From Zetaproteobacteria bacterium CG06_land_8_20_14_3_00_59_53 (lineage in GTDB: Bacteria > Pseudomonadota > Zetaproteobacteria > Mariprofundales > Mariprofundaceae), in the NCBI GenBank assembly GCA_002779605.1, contig PEWE01000010.1, positions 1-64,000 of the forward strand: DNA of 64,000 bases. The letters are read 5' to 3'. The notes beneath the pieces were generated by a model. The model made no database searches, was not told the origin of the DNA, and worked only from the letters and a program-made list of their open reading frames with translations. Both the position numbers and the translations under genes were made by a program. Positions 21,144-31,113 of the stretch are shown one piece after another. Each line of letters begins with the position of its first letter. The first letter of the stretch is position 1.

Positions 21144-22175
21144 TTGCTGGAAATTAGACATGCATTGCGCATTGAATCCCTCGCCGGATTTGGTTTTGCC
21201 GACTGCAGAATCCTGCCGGCCATCCTGCTGTTGGCCCTGCTGGCCCTGCCGCTAACGGCCTGCACCCCAGCCCCGAAACCGGAACTGCGCATCGGCACCA
21301 ATATCTGGCCGGGCTATGAGCCGCTTTATCTGGCCCGCTCGCTGGGTCTGCTCAAGGGCACCGGTATCAGCCTGATCGAATATCCATCATCCACGGAAAC
21401 CATGCGCGCCCTGCGTCACGGCGGCATCGAGGCCGGTGCCCTGACCCTGGATGAAGTCCTTACCCTGGCACAGGACGGTATCGATCTGCGCATTGTGTTG
21501 CTGCTTGATGTATCAGATGGCGCGGATGCGGTGATTGCCCGACCGGGCATCGAGAGCATGGAGGATTTACGGGGCAGAACGATCGGTGCCGAATCCTCGG
21601 CGCTTGGCGGCTATATGCTCAGCCGTGTGCTGGATAAAGCCGGGCTGAAGCAGGAAGATGTGCATATCATCCCGTTGATGCTTGATGAGCACGAGCAAGC
21701 ATTTATTGAAAATCGGGTGGATGCCGTGGTCACCTTCGAACCGGTGAAAAGCCGCCTGCTGGAGCAAGGCGGAAAAATCGTTTTCGATTCATCGATGATT
21801 CCGGGCGAGGTGGTGGATGTACTGGTGGTGCGCGCGGCCATACTCGCGGATCATCCGGAATCACTGAACACATTGGCGGAGCTTTGGTTCCATGCGCTGG
21901 ATTATGTACAGCGTGAACCTGCCGATGCCGCCCGGCGCATGCAGGCTCGCCTGCGCTTGCCTGCCGACAGGGTTCTTGAGCAATTCGCCGGCGTCCACAT
22001 GGGGGATCGCCGGGAGAATGATGCGTTCTTTGACGATGCCGCCTCGGCATCTGTCAAAAATGCCACGCTGATGATGCAGGTGATGCGCAGACAACAGCTC
22101 CTGCGCAGGGATGTGGATGTGAATCGTCTGTTCGCCGGTCATGCATCATACAAATCCACCGGGACCACGCCTTGA
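21144..22175 (+). CDS. Lipoprotein ABC-type solute-binding protein (NMT1/SsuA-like)
   Basis: A 343-residue protein with a lipobox LTAC at residues 37-40, so it is a membrane-anchored periplasmic protein. The mature domain follows the NitT/TauT/SsuA or NMT1 type II fold: LRIGTNIWPGYEPLYLAR near 48 and AVVTFEPVKSRLLEQGG near 195. Such proteins bind nitrate, sulfonates, thiamine precursors or amino acids; the ligand is not clear. The start is TTG, seven bases after AAGGAG. No ABC permease or ATPase follows. Instead its stop overlaps a hybrid histidine kinase (TTGA), so it probably senses rather than transports. Confidence 0.82.
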   Translation: MLEIRHALRIESLAGFGFADCRILPAILLLALLALPLTACTPAPKPELRIGTNIWPGYEPLYLARSLGLLKGTGISLIEYPSSTETMRALRHGGIEAGALTLDEVLTLAQDGIDLRIVLLLDVSDGADAVIARPGIESMEDLRGRTIGAESSALGGYMLSRVLDKAGLKQEDVHIIPLMLDEHEQAFIENRVDAVVTFEPVKSRLLEQGGKIVFDSSMIPGEVVDVLVVRAAILADHPESLNTLAELWFHALDYVQREPADAARRMQARLRLPADRVLEQFAGVHMGDRRENDAFFDDAASASVKNATLMMQVMRRQQLLRRDVDVNRLFAGHASYKSTGTTP

Positions 22176-24472
22176 AAGTCCTCAGCGCCTTTCCCTGGTT
22201 GCCGATGCGCTGGATGCTTCCCCTGCTGCTTATCACAGTCAGCGGAGCGGTGATCGGCGGCTTCTGGTGGTTCGAGGCGCAGCGCTCGATCAGCGACATC
22301 GAACAATCGACCACACACGAACTGATGCAGGATATGCATCGTCTGACGGTTCAATTGCAGCTTTCCCTGAAGCATGCCGATGAAACCGAAATCCAGTTGC
22401 TACTCGGCGATTTCAGCAGCGAACCGGGTCTGCAATATGCGCTGTTACAGAATCCGGAAGGCAGCATCTCGGCAGCAACACGTCTGGCCTGGGTAGGTCG
22501 CAAGGCCGGAGAACTGGGCGAAGCTGGGCTGCTGCCGCAGATCGCAGACGATTCGCACAGCCGCAGCGGCGATATCCATCTGAGCGATGATCGCATGACG
22601 GTATGGGCCCGGTTTCCGCTGCAATATCCGGCTGCGCATGGCTCGATCCGCTCGGATCGTTTCGGCCTGCTCATCGCCAAATTCGACCTGTCCGGCAGGA
22701 AGCAGGCATCCATGCATCGCATCGAAGAATGGGTGATGCTGTTTGCCGTTCTGGTGTTGATCAGCGCAATGCTTTTATGGCTGCTTACCCGCCATGCCAT
22801 CACGCGTCGTATGAACAGGCTGATCGCCACCGCCAAGCAGGTCGGCCGGGGTAATTTCAGTGTGCGGGCGGGCTTGACCGGACGCGATGAACTTGCACAG
22901 ATCGGGGCCGCCTTCGATGCCATGACCGAGCATCTCGGCAATGAAAATGTTCGCCTGCAACAACTCAGCCGGGCCGTGGAACACATGAGTGAAGGCGTGC
23001 TGATCACCGATGCCGGCGGCACCATCGAGTACGTGAACAGCGCGTTTACCCGCATCACGGGTTATTCGCAGGAAGAAGCCGTGGGACAGAATCCACGCAT
23101 CCTGAAAAGCGGCAAGCACCCGAAGGAGTTTTATCAGGCGCTTTGGGGTCGCATCTCCAGCGGCAAGGTATGGAAGGGTCGCATGACAGATCGCAAGAAG
23201 AGCGGATTGCTCTACCTTGCCAAGGTATCAATTGCCCCGCTGCTCGACGGCGGTGGAAAAGTCAGTCACTACGTCAGTGTGCAGGAGGATGTCAGCGAGC
23301 AGCAGAAGATCGAAATGCAGCTGCTGCAGGCCCAGAAAATGGAATCCCTCGGCACGCTGGTCGGCGGCATCGCCCACGATTTCAACAACATGCTGGCCGG
23401 CATGGTCGGCAATCTCTACATGGCCCGCAAACGCGCCAAGGACATGCCGGAAATCACCGAGAAACTGGCGCGGGTCGAAAAACTCAGCTTCCGCGCTGCC
23501 GATATGATCAAGCAGCTGCTGGCCTTCGCGCGCAAGGACATGGTGCAGTTCAAGTCCATCGATCTGGTGCCTTTCATCAAGGAGGCGTTCAAGCTGTCGC
23601 GCGTGGCGATCCCTGAAAACATCCTGTGCTCATCCGACATCGCTGCTGATCCATTACCTGTCGAATGTGACGCAACGCAGCTGCAACAGATGCTGATGAA
23701 CCTGCTGACCAATGCGCGGGATGCAGTACAGGGTAAGGACGATCCGGAAATCGTCCTTTCTCTGGCTCGCTTCGAACCTGACAGACAATTCCTGCAGGAA
23801 TATCCCGATGCGAATGCCTCTGCCTATGCCATGCTCTGTGTCGAGGACAATGGCTGCGGCATCCCTGAAAACCTGCGTGATCGCATCTTTGAACCTTTTT
23901 TCACCACCAAGGGTGTCGGTCAGGGCTCCGGACTGGGACTTTCCATGCTGTTCGGTGCGATGAAAAGTCATCGCGGCGTGATCGAACTGCAAAGCGAACA
24001 GGACCGGGGAAGCATCTTCAAGCTGTATTTTCCGCTGTCAGAGCAACGTGAAAACCCGTCGCCCGAAGAGCCATCGAACTGGACCGGCCATGGCGAGCGC
24101 CTGTTGCTGGCCGACGATGAGCCGATCATCCGTGAGACCATCAGCGAGATGCTGCGCATCGATGGCTTTGTCGTGGATGTCGCGATAGACGGTCAGGATG
24201 CCGTGGAGCAATTCTCCGAGAAGCCGGAGACCTATGATGCTGTCATCCTGGATGTGGTGATGCCGCGCATGGGTGGCATGGATGCCGCGCATCGCATGCG
24301 CGAGATCCGCCCGGACATCCCGGTGATCTTCGCCACCGGCTACGACCGCGACCATGTGCTGCGCGGTGTTGAAGGCATGCAGAGTGTCGCCGCTTTAAGC
24401 AAACCCCTGCATTCGGTCACGCTCCGCCAGATGCTGGGCGAACTGCTCGAAAAAAAGGACCTGCTCGACTAG
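22172..24472 (+). CDS. Hybrid sensor histidine kinase (HAMP-PAS-HisKA-HATPase-REC)
   Basis: A 766-residue membrane kinase. TM1 is about residues 12-34, the periplasmic sensor about 35-185, TM2 about 187-206, HAMP about 207-262 and PAS about 268-380. The phospho-accepting His is H402 in GGIAHDFNNMLAG. The N box is near 510, the G boxes are VEDNGCGIPE and GSGLGLSM, and a C-terminal receiver has acidic D648/D649, phospho-site D694 (VILDVVMP) and K744 (SKP). The start is TTG, overlapping the upstream binding-protein stop. No DNA-binding partner is adjacent. The Asp in REC could act as a phosphate sink or relay to an Hpt protein elsewhere. Confidence 0.9.
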   Translation: MKVLSAFPWLPMRWMLPLLLITVSGAVIGGFWWFEAQRSISDIEQSTTHELMQDMHRLTVQLQLSLKHADETEIQLLLGDFSSEPGLQYALLQNPEGSISAATRLAWVGRKAGELGEAGLLPQIADDSHSRSGDIHLSDDRMTVWARFPLQYPAAHGSIRSDRFGLLIAKFDLSGRKQASMHRIEEWVMLFAVLVLISAMLLWLLTRHAITRRMNRLIATAKQVGRGNFSVRAGLTGRDELAQIGAAFDAMTEHLGNENVRLQQLSRAVEHMSEGVLITDAGGTIEYVNSAFTRITGYSQEEAVGQNPRILKSGKHPKEFYQALWGRISSGKVWKGRMTDRKKSGLLYLAKVSIAPLLDGGGKVSHYVSVQEDVSEQQKIEMQLLQAQKMESLGTLVGGIAHDFNNMLAGMVGNLYMARKRAKDMPEITEKLARVEKLSFRAADMIKQLLAFARKDMVQFKSIDLVPFIKEAFKLSRVAIPENILCSSDIAADPLPVECDATQLQQMLMNLLTNARDAVQGKDDPEIVLSLARFEPDRQFLQEYPDANASAYAMLCVEDNGCGIPENLRDRIFEPFFTTKGVGQGSGLGLSMLFGAMKSHRGVIELQSEQDRGSIFKLYFPLSEQRENPSPEEPSNWTGHGERLLLADDEPIIRETISEMLRIDGFVVDVAIDGQDAVEQFSEKPETYDAVILDVVMPRMGGMDAAHRMREIRPDIPVIFATGYDRDHVLRGVEGMQSVAALSKPLHSVTLRQMLGELLEKKDLLD

Positions 24473-24504
24473 CTGTTCACCGACGCGAGGCGGCCGACAA
24501 GCGC

Positions 24505-26010
24505 TTAGACCGCTCCCTGCAAAGGCCAGACCAGCACCGGTTTGCGCGCCGCCTGGGTTTCATCCAGACGCCGACGGAAAGGCACCAGCGGTGCGGCATG
24601 CATGGCCTCCGTATCCCCGGCCTCGCAAGCCGCAGCGATCTCCAGCATGGCATCGCAGAAGGTATCGAGGGTTTCACGCGACTCGGTTTCCGTCGGCTCG
24701 ATGAGCATCGCGCCATGCACGATCAGCGGGAAATACACCGTCATCGGATGCATGCCCAGATCGATCAGGCGCTTGGCGATATCCAGCGTCTTCACGCCGT
24801 GCCTCTCCTGCAACTCGTCGGTGAGCAGACATTCGTGCTTGCACAGACCGGGGAAGGGCACGTGATAGGCATCTTTCAGGCGGTACAGCACGTAATTGGC
24901 ATTGAGCACCGCATCCTCGGCGATCTTGTTCAGATGATTGCGACCGAAGGCGGCGATATAGGCAGCCGCACGCAACAGCACGCCCACCTGACCGATGGAA
25001 CCGAACACCGCGCCGATACTCTGTGCATCCTTGCGCACCACGCGATAGGCATCGCCCTGCTTCTCGATGCGCGGTACAGGCAGAAAGGGGGCCAGCGCAT
25101 CGCTGACAGCCACCGGGCCTGCACCCGGCCCGCCGCCGCCGTGCGGCGTGGAGAAGGTTTTATGCACATTGATATGCAGACAGTCGATGCCCATATCGCC
25201 GGGACGGGCCAGCCCGACCAGCGCATTGAGATTCGCACCATCGCCGTACACCATGCCGCCGGCCGCATGCACCAGCGCGCAGATCTCGGCGATGTCGGAT
25301 TCAAACATCCCGGTGGTGTTCGGGTTGGTCAGCATCAGGGCGGCGATATCGTCATTCAGATGCGCCTTGAGCACCTCCAGATCGATGCGCCCGTCGGCCC
25401 CCGACTTGATCTCCACGGTCTCCAGACCGGCCAGCACGGCCGAAGCCGGATTGGTCCCGTGCGCCGAATCCGGCACCAGCACCTTGCGCCGGGTCGTGTC
25501 GCCGCGCGCATCGTGGTAGGCACGGATGACCATCATACCGGCCAGTTCGCCATGCGCACCTGCAGCCGGCTGCAGGGTCACGTGCGGCAGGCCGGAGATC
25601 TCGCCCAGCCACTGCTGCAGTTCATAGAGCAGGCCGAGCACACCCTGCACCGTATCGTCCGGCTGCTCGGGGTGCAGGCCGGCCAGACCCGGCAGGCGGA
25701 CCACCTGCTCATTGACGCGCGGGTTGTATTTCATGGTGCACGAACCCAGCGGATAGAAGCCGGTTTCGATGCCGTGGTTCCACTGGCTCAAGCGCACGAA
25801 ATGGCGCACCGCCTCCGGCTCGGAAAGCCCGGGGATCAGGGCAGGCGTGCGACGGGTGAAGGCTGCAAGTTCAGGGCAGCCCTCTGCATCCACGCCCGGC
25901 AGGGCAATCGAAGTGGCTTCTTCATGGGCATGCTCGAAAAGCAGCGGCTCCTCATGTTGCAGACCGGAGGTGGCGGAGTATTTGGAGTGGTTCATGGTGG
26001 TCTGGTTCAT
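24505..26010 (-). CDS. gcvPB: Glycine dehydrogenase (decarboxylating) subunit 2
   Basis: A 501-residue P-protein subunit 2. The PLP Lys is in INVHKTFSTPHGGGGPGAGP near residue 280, with GGMVYGDGANLNALVG upstream and GSCTMKYNPR near 95. With GcvPA it decarboxylates glycine and loads the aminomethyl group on GcvH lipoamide. Its ATG overlaps the gcvPA stop. It is the last gene of the folD-gcvT-gcvH-gcvPA-gcvPB operon; the split P-protein is normal for this form. Confidence 0.95.
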   Translation of the reverse strand: MNQTTMNHSKYSATSGLQHEEPLLFEHAHEEATSIALPGVDAEGCPELAAFTRRTPALIPGLSEPEAVRHFVRLSQWNHGIETGFYPLGSCTMKYNPRVNEQVVRLPGLAGLHPEQPDDTVQGVLGLLYELQQWLGEISGLPHVTLQPAAGAHGELAGMMVIRAYHDARGDTTRRKVLVPDSAHGTNPASAVLAGLETVEIKSGADGRIDLEVLKAHLNDDIAALMLTNPNTTGMFESDIAEICALVHAAGGMVYGDGANLNALVGLARPGDMGIDCLHINVHKTFSTPHGGGGPGAGPVAVSDALAPFLPVPRIEKQGDAYRVVRKDAQSIGAVFGSIGQVGVLLRAAAYIAAFGRNHLNKIAEDAVLNANYVLYRLKDAYHVPFPGLCKHECLLTDELQERHGVKTLDIAKRLIDLGMHPMTVYFPLIVHGAMLIEPTETESRETLDTFCDAMLEIAAACEAGDTEAMHAAPLVPFRRRLDETQAARKPVLVWPLQGAV

Positions 26011-27353
26011 CGGGCGTCCTCCAGAACTGCGACATAATCGGCAATATCCTGCGCCCCGATCATCTCCGTGGTGGCCACCAGCAGGTGATTGCTGCCATAA
26101 GCGGCATCCATCTGCTCCAGCGGGATGCCGGCGAAGATGTCTCTGGCGCGAGCCGCAGCCAGCACCCGGTCACGCGCCGCATGATCGACAAAGGAAAGTA
26201 CGGTTTCATTGTAATGCGCGCCGCTTGCCGCCGACACTCCGTCAGGCAGAGAAGAGACAAGTGCTTGCAGTGCAGCCGCCGAGCGGCGTGCCACCTGTTT
26301 CAGCCCGGCATCGCCGAGCAGCGTCATGTAGCAGGCATTGGCCGTGCACATCAGGCCCTGATTGGAACAGATGTTGGAAGTCGCCTTCTCGCGGCGGATA
26401 TGCTGCTCGCGGGTGGACAGGGTGAGTACGAAACCGCGCTTGCAGTCGGCATCGCCGGTCATGCCGCAGAGCCGTCCCGGCATCTGGCGCACATACTTTT
26501 CGCGGCAGGCGAACAGGCCGATATGCGGCCCCCCGTATCCCATCGGAATCCCCAGCGCCTGTCCGGAGCCGCAGACGATGTCCGCACCATAGCCACCCGG
26601 CGGTTCGATCAGCCCGAAGGCGGAGGCATCGGAGAAACAAACCACCAGCAGCGCCTTGTTGGCATCGCAGGCCGCACGCAGCGGGGCGAGATCATGCACC
26701 GAGCCGAAGAAATCCGGGTACTGCACGACCACCGCGGCGGTATCGCCATCCACAGCCGCAGCCAGAGCCGCGATATCGGTGGAGAAACCTGCACAGGCGA
26801 CTTCCGCGTACTCGAAATCCTGCTGCGAGAGGTAATTGCGGGTGACCTCACGGTAGGCCGGGTTCACCGAGGCCGCCATCACGATGCGTGATTTGCGCGT
26901 GATGCGCCTGGCCATCAGGGCGGCTTCGGCAACCGATGTTGCCGCGTCATACATCGAGGCATTGGCCACCTCCATGCCGAGCAGGCGGGCGACCATGGTC
27001 TGGAACTCGAACAGGGTCTGCAACGTGCCCTGCGCAATCTCCGGCTGGTACGGGGTGTAGGCGGTCAGTACCTCACCGCGCGAGATGATGTAATCCACCA
27101 CCGCCGGCACGAAATGATGATAGGTGCCCCCGCCGAGAAAGCAGCGCGTGGAACCGGCATGCCGGTTGGCCTCGGCCGCACGGGTGAACTTGCGCACGAT
27201 ATCCGCCTCGGCAAGCGAGTCGGGCAGGTCGAGCGAGCCCGGCTTGAGATGGAATTCAGAAGGGATATCGGCGAACAGTTCGCGGATATCCGTTCGCCCC
27301 ATGCTGGCGAGCATGGACTGACGATCGGCATCGGTATGGGGTAGAAATCTCAC
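26007..27353 (-). CDS. gcvPA: Glycine dehydrogenase (decarboxylating) subunit 1
   Basis: A 448-residue P-protein subunit 1, without the PLP Lys but with the conserved FLPHTDADRQSMLASMG opening, FLGGGTYHHFVPAVVDYI near 70 and YQPEIAQGTLQTLFEFQ near 100. The start is taken as GTG at 27353, six bases after AGGA; it puts the first conserved block at residue 3, as in the family. A gap of 69 bases separates it from gcvH. Confidence 0.94.
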   Translation of the reverse strand: MRFLPHTDADRQSMLASMGRTDIRELFADIPSEFHLKPGSLDLPDSLAEADIVRKFTRAAEANRHAGSTRCFLGGGTYHHFVPAVVDYIISRGEVLTAYTPYQPEIAQGTLQTLFEFQTMVARLLGMEVANASMYDAATSVAEAALMARRITRKSRIVMAASVNPAYREVTRNYLSQQDFEYAEVACAGFSTDIAALAAAVDGDTAAVVVQYPDFFGSVHDLAPLRAACDANKALLVVCFSDASAFGLIEPPGGYGADIVCGSGQALGIPMGYGGPHIGLFACREKYVRQMPGRLCGMTGDADCKRGFVLTLSTREQHIRREKATSNICSNQGLMCTANACYMTLLGDAGLKQVARRSAAALQALVSSLPDGVSAASGAHYNETVLSFVDHAARDRVLAAARARDIFAGIPLEQMDAAYGSNHLLVATTEMIGAQDIADYVAVLEDAR

Positions 27354-27422
27354 ATCGCATCCTGTGGGCCGGAGGAGACGATGCAGGCAGATTTCTGCCC
27401 GCACCGCCCCCGGTCACTTCAT

Positions 27423-27797
27423 TTATTCTTCGAGAAAGGTGGTGTAGGCGTCGGCATCCAGCAGCTCGATGCTGCCGCCGCTGATCTTCACTTTGGCGAT
27501 CCAGCCGGCTCCATACGGGTCGGAGTTAATCTTCTCGGGCTCGCCCTCGAGCACCTCGTTCACATCGACAACCTCGCCGCCCACCGGGGCATACACATCG
27601 GACACTGCCTTGACCGACTCGACCACCGCGAAGGCATCGCCGGGTGCAAGTTCACGGCCGATCTCCGGCAGCTCGACAAATACGATATCGCCAAGTGCTT
27701 CCTGAGCATGGTCGCTGATACCGAAGGTCGCGATATCGCCCTCGATACGCACCCACTCGTGCTCTTTCGTGTACTTCAAATCAACAGGAATCGTCAT
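27423..27797 (-). CDS. gcvH: Glycine cleavage system H protein
   Basis: A 124-residue lipoyl carrier. The lipoylated Lys is in [19 protein letters not shown] near residue 62, after the opening [18 protein letters not shown] protein carries the aminomethyl intermediate from the P-protein to GcvT. The ATG at 27797 follows GGAG by six bases; a Met codon four residues upstream is less well placed. Confidence 0.95.
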   Translation of the reverse strand: MTIPVDLKYTKEHEWVRIEGDIATFGISDHAQEALGDIVFVELPEIGRELAPGDAFAVVESVKAVSDVYAPVGGEVVDVNEVLEGEPEKINSDPYGAGWIAKVKISGGSIELLDADAYTTFLEE

Positions 27798-27834
27798 CAC
27801 TATCTCCAATTTTCGGGCGTAAGGCCCTTATCCC

Positions 27835-28938
27835 CTATTTCCGGACGTTACTGCGTACGAACGGTGTCTTTGTGCGCTCTGCGGCCACGGCCTTGCCGCG
27901 AATCTCCACGGCCAGTGTGCCATTGTCTGCATGCTCCGGCTTCACATAGGCCAGCGCAACCCCGCCGGCCATCGGCGAATGCATACCGGAGGTCACTTCG
28001 CCGCTCAGCTCGCCATCCACCAGCACCGGATAGTGCTCGCGCGGAATGCCGCGCTCGATCAGCTTCAGGGCGATCAGCACCTGCCGGGGTCCTTCCGCCT
28101 TGCGCGCGGCAACCGCCGCCTTACCGATGAACTCGCCCTTATCCAGTCTGGTGATCCACATCAGCCTGGCTTCAACAGGAGTCACAGCATCGGAAATCTC
28201 GTGCCCGTACAGGGCATAGCCCATTTCGGTGCGCAGCATATCGCGCGCCGCCAGACCGATCGGCACGGCTCCCGCCTCAAGCAACGCTCCCCAGATAACG
28301 CCTGCCGCAGCATTGGGCAGGTAAAGCTCGAAGCCGTCCTCGCCGGTATAGCCGGTGCGCGACACGATGGCCGGGGTTCCCGAAAGCTTGCATTCGGCGA
28401 AGCGGTAATAGCCGACACCCTGCAGATCGATATCGCACAGCGCCTGCAAAAGCTTGCCGGAAGCAGCACCCTGCAGCGCCAGCAGCGTGGTGTCGTCGGA
28501 CTCATCCTGCACGGTCACATCGAAGGCCGCAGCCTCCTTCAGCAGATGCGCGACATCCTTGTGGCGGTTGGCGGCATTGATGCACAGATAGTATTTTCCC
28601 TCAGCGATACGGTAGGTGGTGATATCGTCGATGAATGTGCCCTGCTCGTTCAGCAGGGCGGAATACTGCACCTGCCCGTCCACCAGCTTCGACACATCGT
28701 TGGTCGTCACGTATTGCAGGAAATCCAGCGCCTGCGGACCTGTCACCCGCACCTGTCCCATATGCGAAATATCGAACAGGCCTGCACTTCCCTCACGCAC
28801 CGCGGTGTATTCCTTCAAGGCTCCCTCAGGATACTGCACCGGCATATCGAAGCCGGCGAAGGGCACCATCTTGCCGCCCAGGCGGATGTGTTCGGCATGC
28901 AGCGGGGTGAGAGCCAGTTTTTCGGTGTGGCCTGTCAT
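27835..28938 (-). CDS. gcvT: Glycine cleavage system aminomethyltransferase (T protein)
   Basis: A 367-residue T-protein that moves the methylene group from aminomethyl-lipoyl GcvH to tetrahydrofolate. [13 protein letters not shown] near residue 27, [15 protein letters not shown] near 52 and the [13 protein letters not shown] folate-site block near 190 are conserved. Its ATG overlaps the folD stop as ATGA, so the two folate enzymes are coupled. Confidence 0.95.
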   Translation of the reverse strand: MTGHTEKLALTPLHAEHIRLGGKMVPFAGFDMPVQYPEGALKEYTAVREGSAGLFDISHMGQVRVTGPQALDFLQYVTTNDVSKLVDGQVQYSALLNEQGTFIDDITTYRIAEGKYYLCINAANRHKDVAHLLKEAAAFDVTVQDESDDTTLLALQGAASGKLLQALCDIDLQGVGYYRFAECKLSGTPAIVSRTGYTGEDGFELYLPNAAAGVIWGALLEAGAVPIGLAARDMLRTEMGYALYGHEISDAVTPVEARLMWITRLDKGEFIGKAAVAARKAEGPRQVLIALKLIERGIPREHYPVLVDGELSGEVTSGMHSPMAGGVALAYVKPEHADNGTLAVEIRGKAVAAERTKTPFVRSNVRK

Positions 28939-29804
28939 GGTGCATCTCCAAGATGTTCGCGGAAGGCCTGCACGGTATTGGCCAGCAGCATGGTAATGGT
29001 CATCGGTCCGACACCGCCCGGCACCGGAGTGATCCAGCCGGCCCGCTCGGCGGCCGGGGCGAATTCGACATCGCCGGTCAGGCTGCCGTCGGGCAGGCGA
29101 TTGATACCCACATCGATGACCACAGCTCCCGGCTTGATCCAGGCACCCTTCACCAGGCCCGGCTTGCCGGCGGCGGCCACCACGATATCGGCACGTTCGA
29201 CATGCGATTGCAGATCACGGGTGAATTTATGGACCACGGTCACCGTCGCACCTGCGAGCAACAGCTCCAGTGCCATCGGGCGACCCACGATATTGGAGGC
29301 ACCGACGACCACCACTTCCTGTCCGTGCAGATCAATACCGGTTTCCTCCAGCAGCTTCATGCAGCCGTAGGGCGTGCAGGAGCGCAGGGACGGGATGCGC
29401 GCGGCCAGCCGGCCGACGTTATACGGGTGGAAACCGTCCACATCCTTGTCCGGCTCGATGGCCTCGATGACGGTTTCCGGGTTGATCTGCGCAGGCAGCG
29501 GCATCTGCACCAGAATGCCGTCCACTTTGGGGTTGGCATTGAGCTCGGCGATCAGGCCGAGCAGATGCTGCTGCGTGGTGTTGGCCGGCAGCGTCTGGGA
29601 AAAGGCCTCGGACTCGATACCGCAATCCACGCACGCCTTTTTCTTGTTGCGTACATACACCTCGGAGGCGGCGTCCTCGCCGACCAGGATCACCGCCAGC
29701 CCCGGTGCACGGCCATGCCGTGCAGTCAGTGCGGCGACCTCTTCGGTCATCGTCTTGCGGATTCGTGCGGCGACGGTCTTGCCGTCCAGAGTGCGTGCTT
29801 TCAT
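28935..29804 (-). CDS. folD: Methylenetetrahydrofolate dehydrogenase / cyclohydrolase FolD
   Basis: A 289-residue bifunctional FolD converting 5,10-methylene-THF to 10-formyl-THF. The catalytic Lys is in [17 protein letters not shown] near residue 53, with [13 protein letters not shown] near 95, [13 protein letters not shown] near 165 and [14 protein letters not shown] near 255. The ATG at 29804 gives the normal length. It heads the gcv operon, so methylene-THF made by GcvT is processed by its operon partner. No clear ribosome site precedes it. The divergent ROK gene starts only 36 bases away. Confidence 0.95.
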   Translation of the reverse strand: MKARTLDGKTVAARIRKTMTEEVAALTARHGRAPGLAVILVGEDAASEVYVRNKKKACVDCGIESEAFSQTLPANTTQQHLLGLIAELNANPKVDGILVQMPLPAQINPETVIEAIEPDKDVDGFHPYNVGRLAARIPSLRSCTPYGCMKLLEETGIDLHGQEVVVVGASNIVGRPMALELLLAGATVTVVHKFTRDLQSHVERADIVVAAAGKPGLVKGAWIKPGAVVIDVGINRLPDGSLTGDVEFAPAAERAGWITPVPGGVGPMTITMLLANTVQAFREHLGDAP

Positions 29805-29840
29805 GGCTGCGAATTGTTGCAGGAAGGAGCTGGCTGCACA

Positions 29841-30752
29841 ATGATATCCCGCATGCGAATCGGCATTGACCTGGGCGGCACGAAAACCGAACTGATAGCA
29901 CTGGACGACTCCGGCCACGAATGCCTCCGCCTGCGTCGCCCCACCCCCGCCGGGAATTATGCGGCAACACTGCAACAGATCGGCACCATGGTTGAGCAGG
30001 CCGAAGCCGATACAGGTGTCCGCGCCACGGTCGGCATCGGCACACCCGGCTCGATTGCCGGCAGTCCCGGGCGCATGCAGAACTGCAACTCCACCTGCCT
30101 GAACGGCAGGCCGCTGAAACAGGACATCGAGAGCCTGCTGGACAGGGAGATCCGCATGGCCAACGACGCCAATTGCTTTGCGCTGTCCGAGGCTGTGGAC
30201 GGCGCCGGAGCAGGGGCAGGTGTCGTGTTCGGGGTGATTCTCGGCACCGGTGTCGGCGCGGGCATCGTGGTGCAGCATCATGTGATGAACGGCGCCAACG
30301 GCATCGCCGGCGAATGGGGGCACAACCCTTTACCTGCCCCGAACGACGATGAACGACCCGGCCCGGCCTGCTACTGCGGCAGGCATGGATGTATCGAAAC
30401 ATGGCTTTCCGGCCCCGGCATGGCGGCCGATCATCAGCGCGTCAGCGGAACGGCGCTTTCAGCCCGTGACATCGCCGGCCGGGCGGAAGCCGGCGATACG
30501 GCCTGCACGGATACGCTTGAGCGATACACCCGGAGGCTGGCAAAGGCGCTGGCCGGAGTCATCAACATCCTCGATCCTCATGTCATCGTGCTGGGCGGCG
30601 GGTTGTCGCACATCGCCGGCCTTTATTCGCGAACACCCGCCTTGTGGAACGAACATATCTTCTCGGCTAGCGTCAACACATGCCTGCTGCCGCCGGTACA
30701 CGGAGATTCCTCCGGGGTACGCGGTGCAGCCTGGCTATGGGAGAAACGATGA
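29841..30752 (+). CDS. ROK family sugar kinase
   Basis: A 303-residue ROK protein. The ATP-phosphate motif [15 protein letters not shown] is at the N-terminus, the catalytic [13 protein letters not shown] near residue 110, [12 protein letters not shown] near 133, and the zinc site [16 protein letters not shown] near 177. The spacing is close to fructokinase (Mak) and N-acetylglucosamine kinase (NagK); the sugar cannot be decided here. A zinc site and absence of a helix-turn-helix indicate a kinase rather than a repressor. ATG at 29841 follows AAGGAG by 11 bases; a second ATG at 29853 is possible. Its stop overlaps the next gene. Confidence 0.88.
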   Translation: MISRMRIGIDLGGTKTELIALDDSGHECLRLRRPTPAGNYAATLQQIGTMVEQAEADTGVRATVGIGTPGSIAGSPGRMQNCNSTCLNGRPLKQDIESLLDREIRMANDANCFALSEAVDGAGAGAGVVFGVILGTGVGAGIVVQHHVMNGANGIAGEWGHNPLPAPNDDERPGPACYCGRHGCIETWLSGPGMAADHQRVSGTALSARDIAGRAEAGDTACTDTLERYTRRLAKALAGVINILDPHVIVLGGGLSHIAGLYSRTPALWNEHIFSASVNTCLLPPVHGDSSGVRGAAWLWEKR

Positions 30753-31111
30753 AATTATTGCATGCAGGCCTGCTGGTCGCAGATCTGGCGACAGCCTCGG
30801 CGTTCTACGAGGGCATACTCGGCCTACAGCGCGCCGAACGCCCCGAGCTCGGCTTTGCAGGCATCTTCTATGCGCTGGACGGCAATCGCCAGATCCACCT
30901 GATGCGCCTGGATAATCCGTACCGCGATTGCGCCCTGCCGTCGCATGGCGGCCGCGACCGGCATCTGGCACTCGGCGTGGATGATCTGGCCGCCATACGG
31001 CAGCGTCTTGATGCCGCAGGCATCGCCTACACGATGAGCAAATCCGGTCGCGCCGCCCTGTTCTGCCGCGACCCGGACGGCAATGCCATCGAGCTTTGCG
31101 AGGTCGGCTGA
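30749..31111 (+). CDS. VOC (glyoxalase/bleomycin-resistance) family protein
   Basis: A 120-residue VOC protein with two beta-alpha-beta-beta-beta modules. HAGLLVADLATASAFYEGIL at the start supplies one metal His, HLALGVDDL is at mid-chain and the acidic end is FCRDPDGNAIELCEV. These enzymes bind a divalent metal and act on diverse small molecules such as glyoxylase substrates. Its ATG overlaps the ROK stop, suggesting co-translation. The exact substrate is unknown. Confidence 0.82.
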   Translation: MKLLHAGLLVADLATASAFYEGILGLQRAERPELGFAGIFYALDGNRQIHLMRLDNPYRDCALPSHGGRDRHLALGVDDLAAIRQRLDAAGIAYTMSKSGRAALFCRDPDGNAIELCEVG

Positions 31112-31113
31112 GC

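Noticed and set aside
24598..26037. A 479-codon frame opposite gcvPB
   Set aside because: Antisense to a well-supported enzyme, with His-rich low-complexity content typical of a shadow.
27790..28960. A glycine riboswitch before the gcv genes
   Set aside because: gcvT overlaps folD with no leader, and no tandem aptamer-like conserved bases were found.
27931..29370. A 479-codon frame opposite gcvT and folD
   Set aside because: Covers two genuine genes on the other strand and shows no domain.
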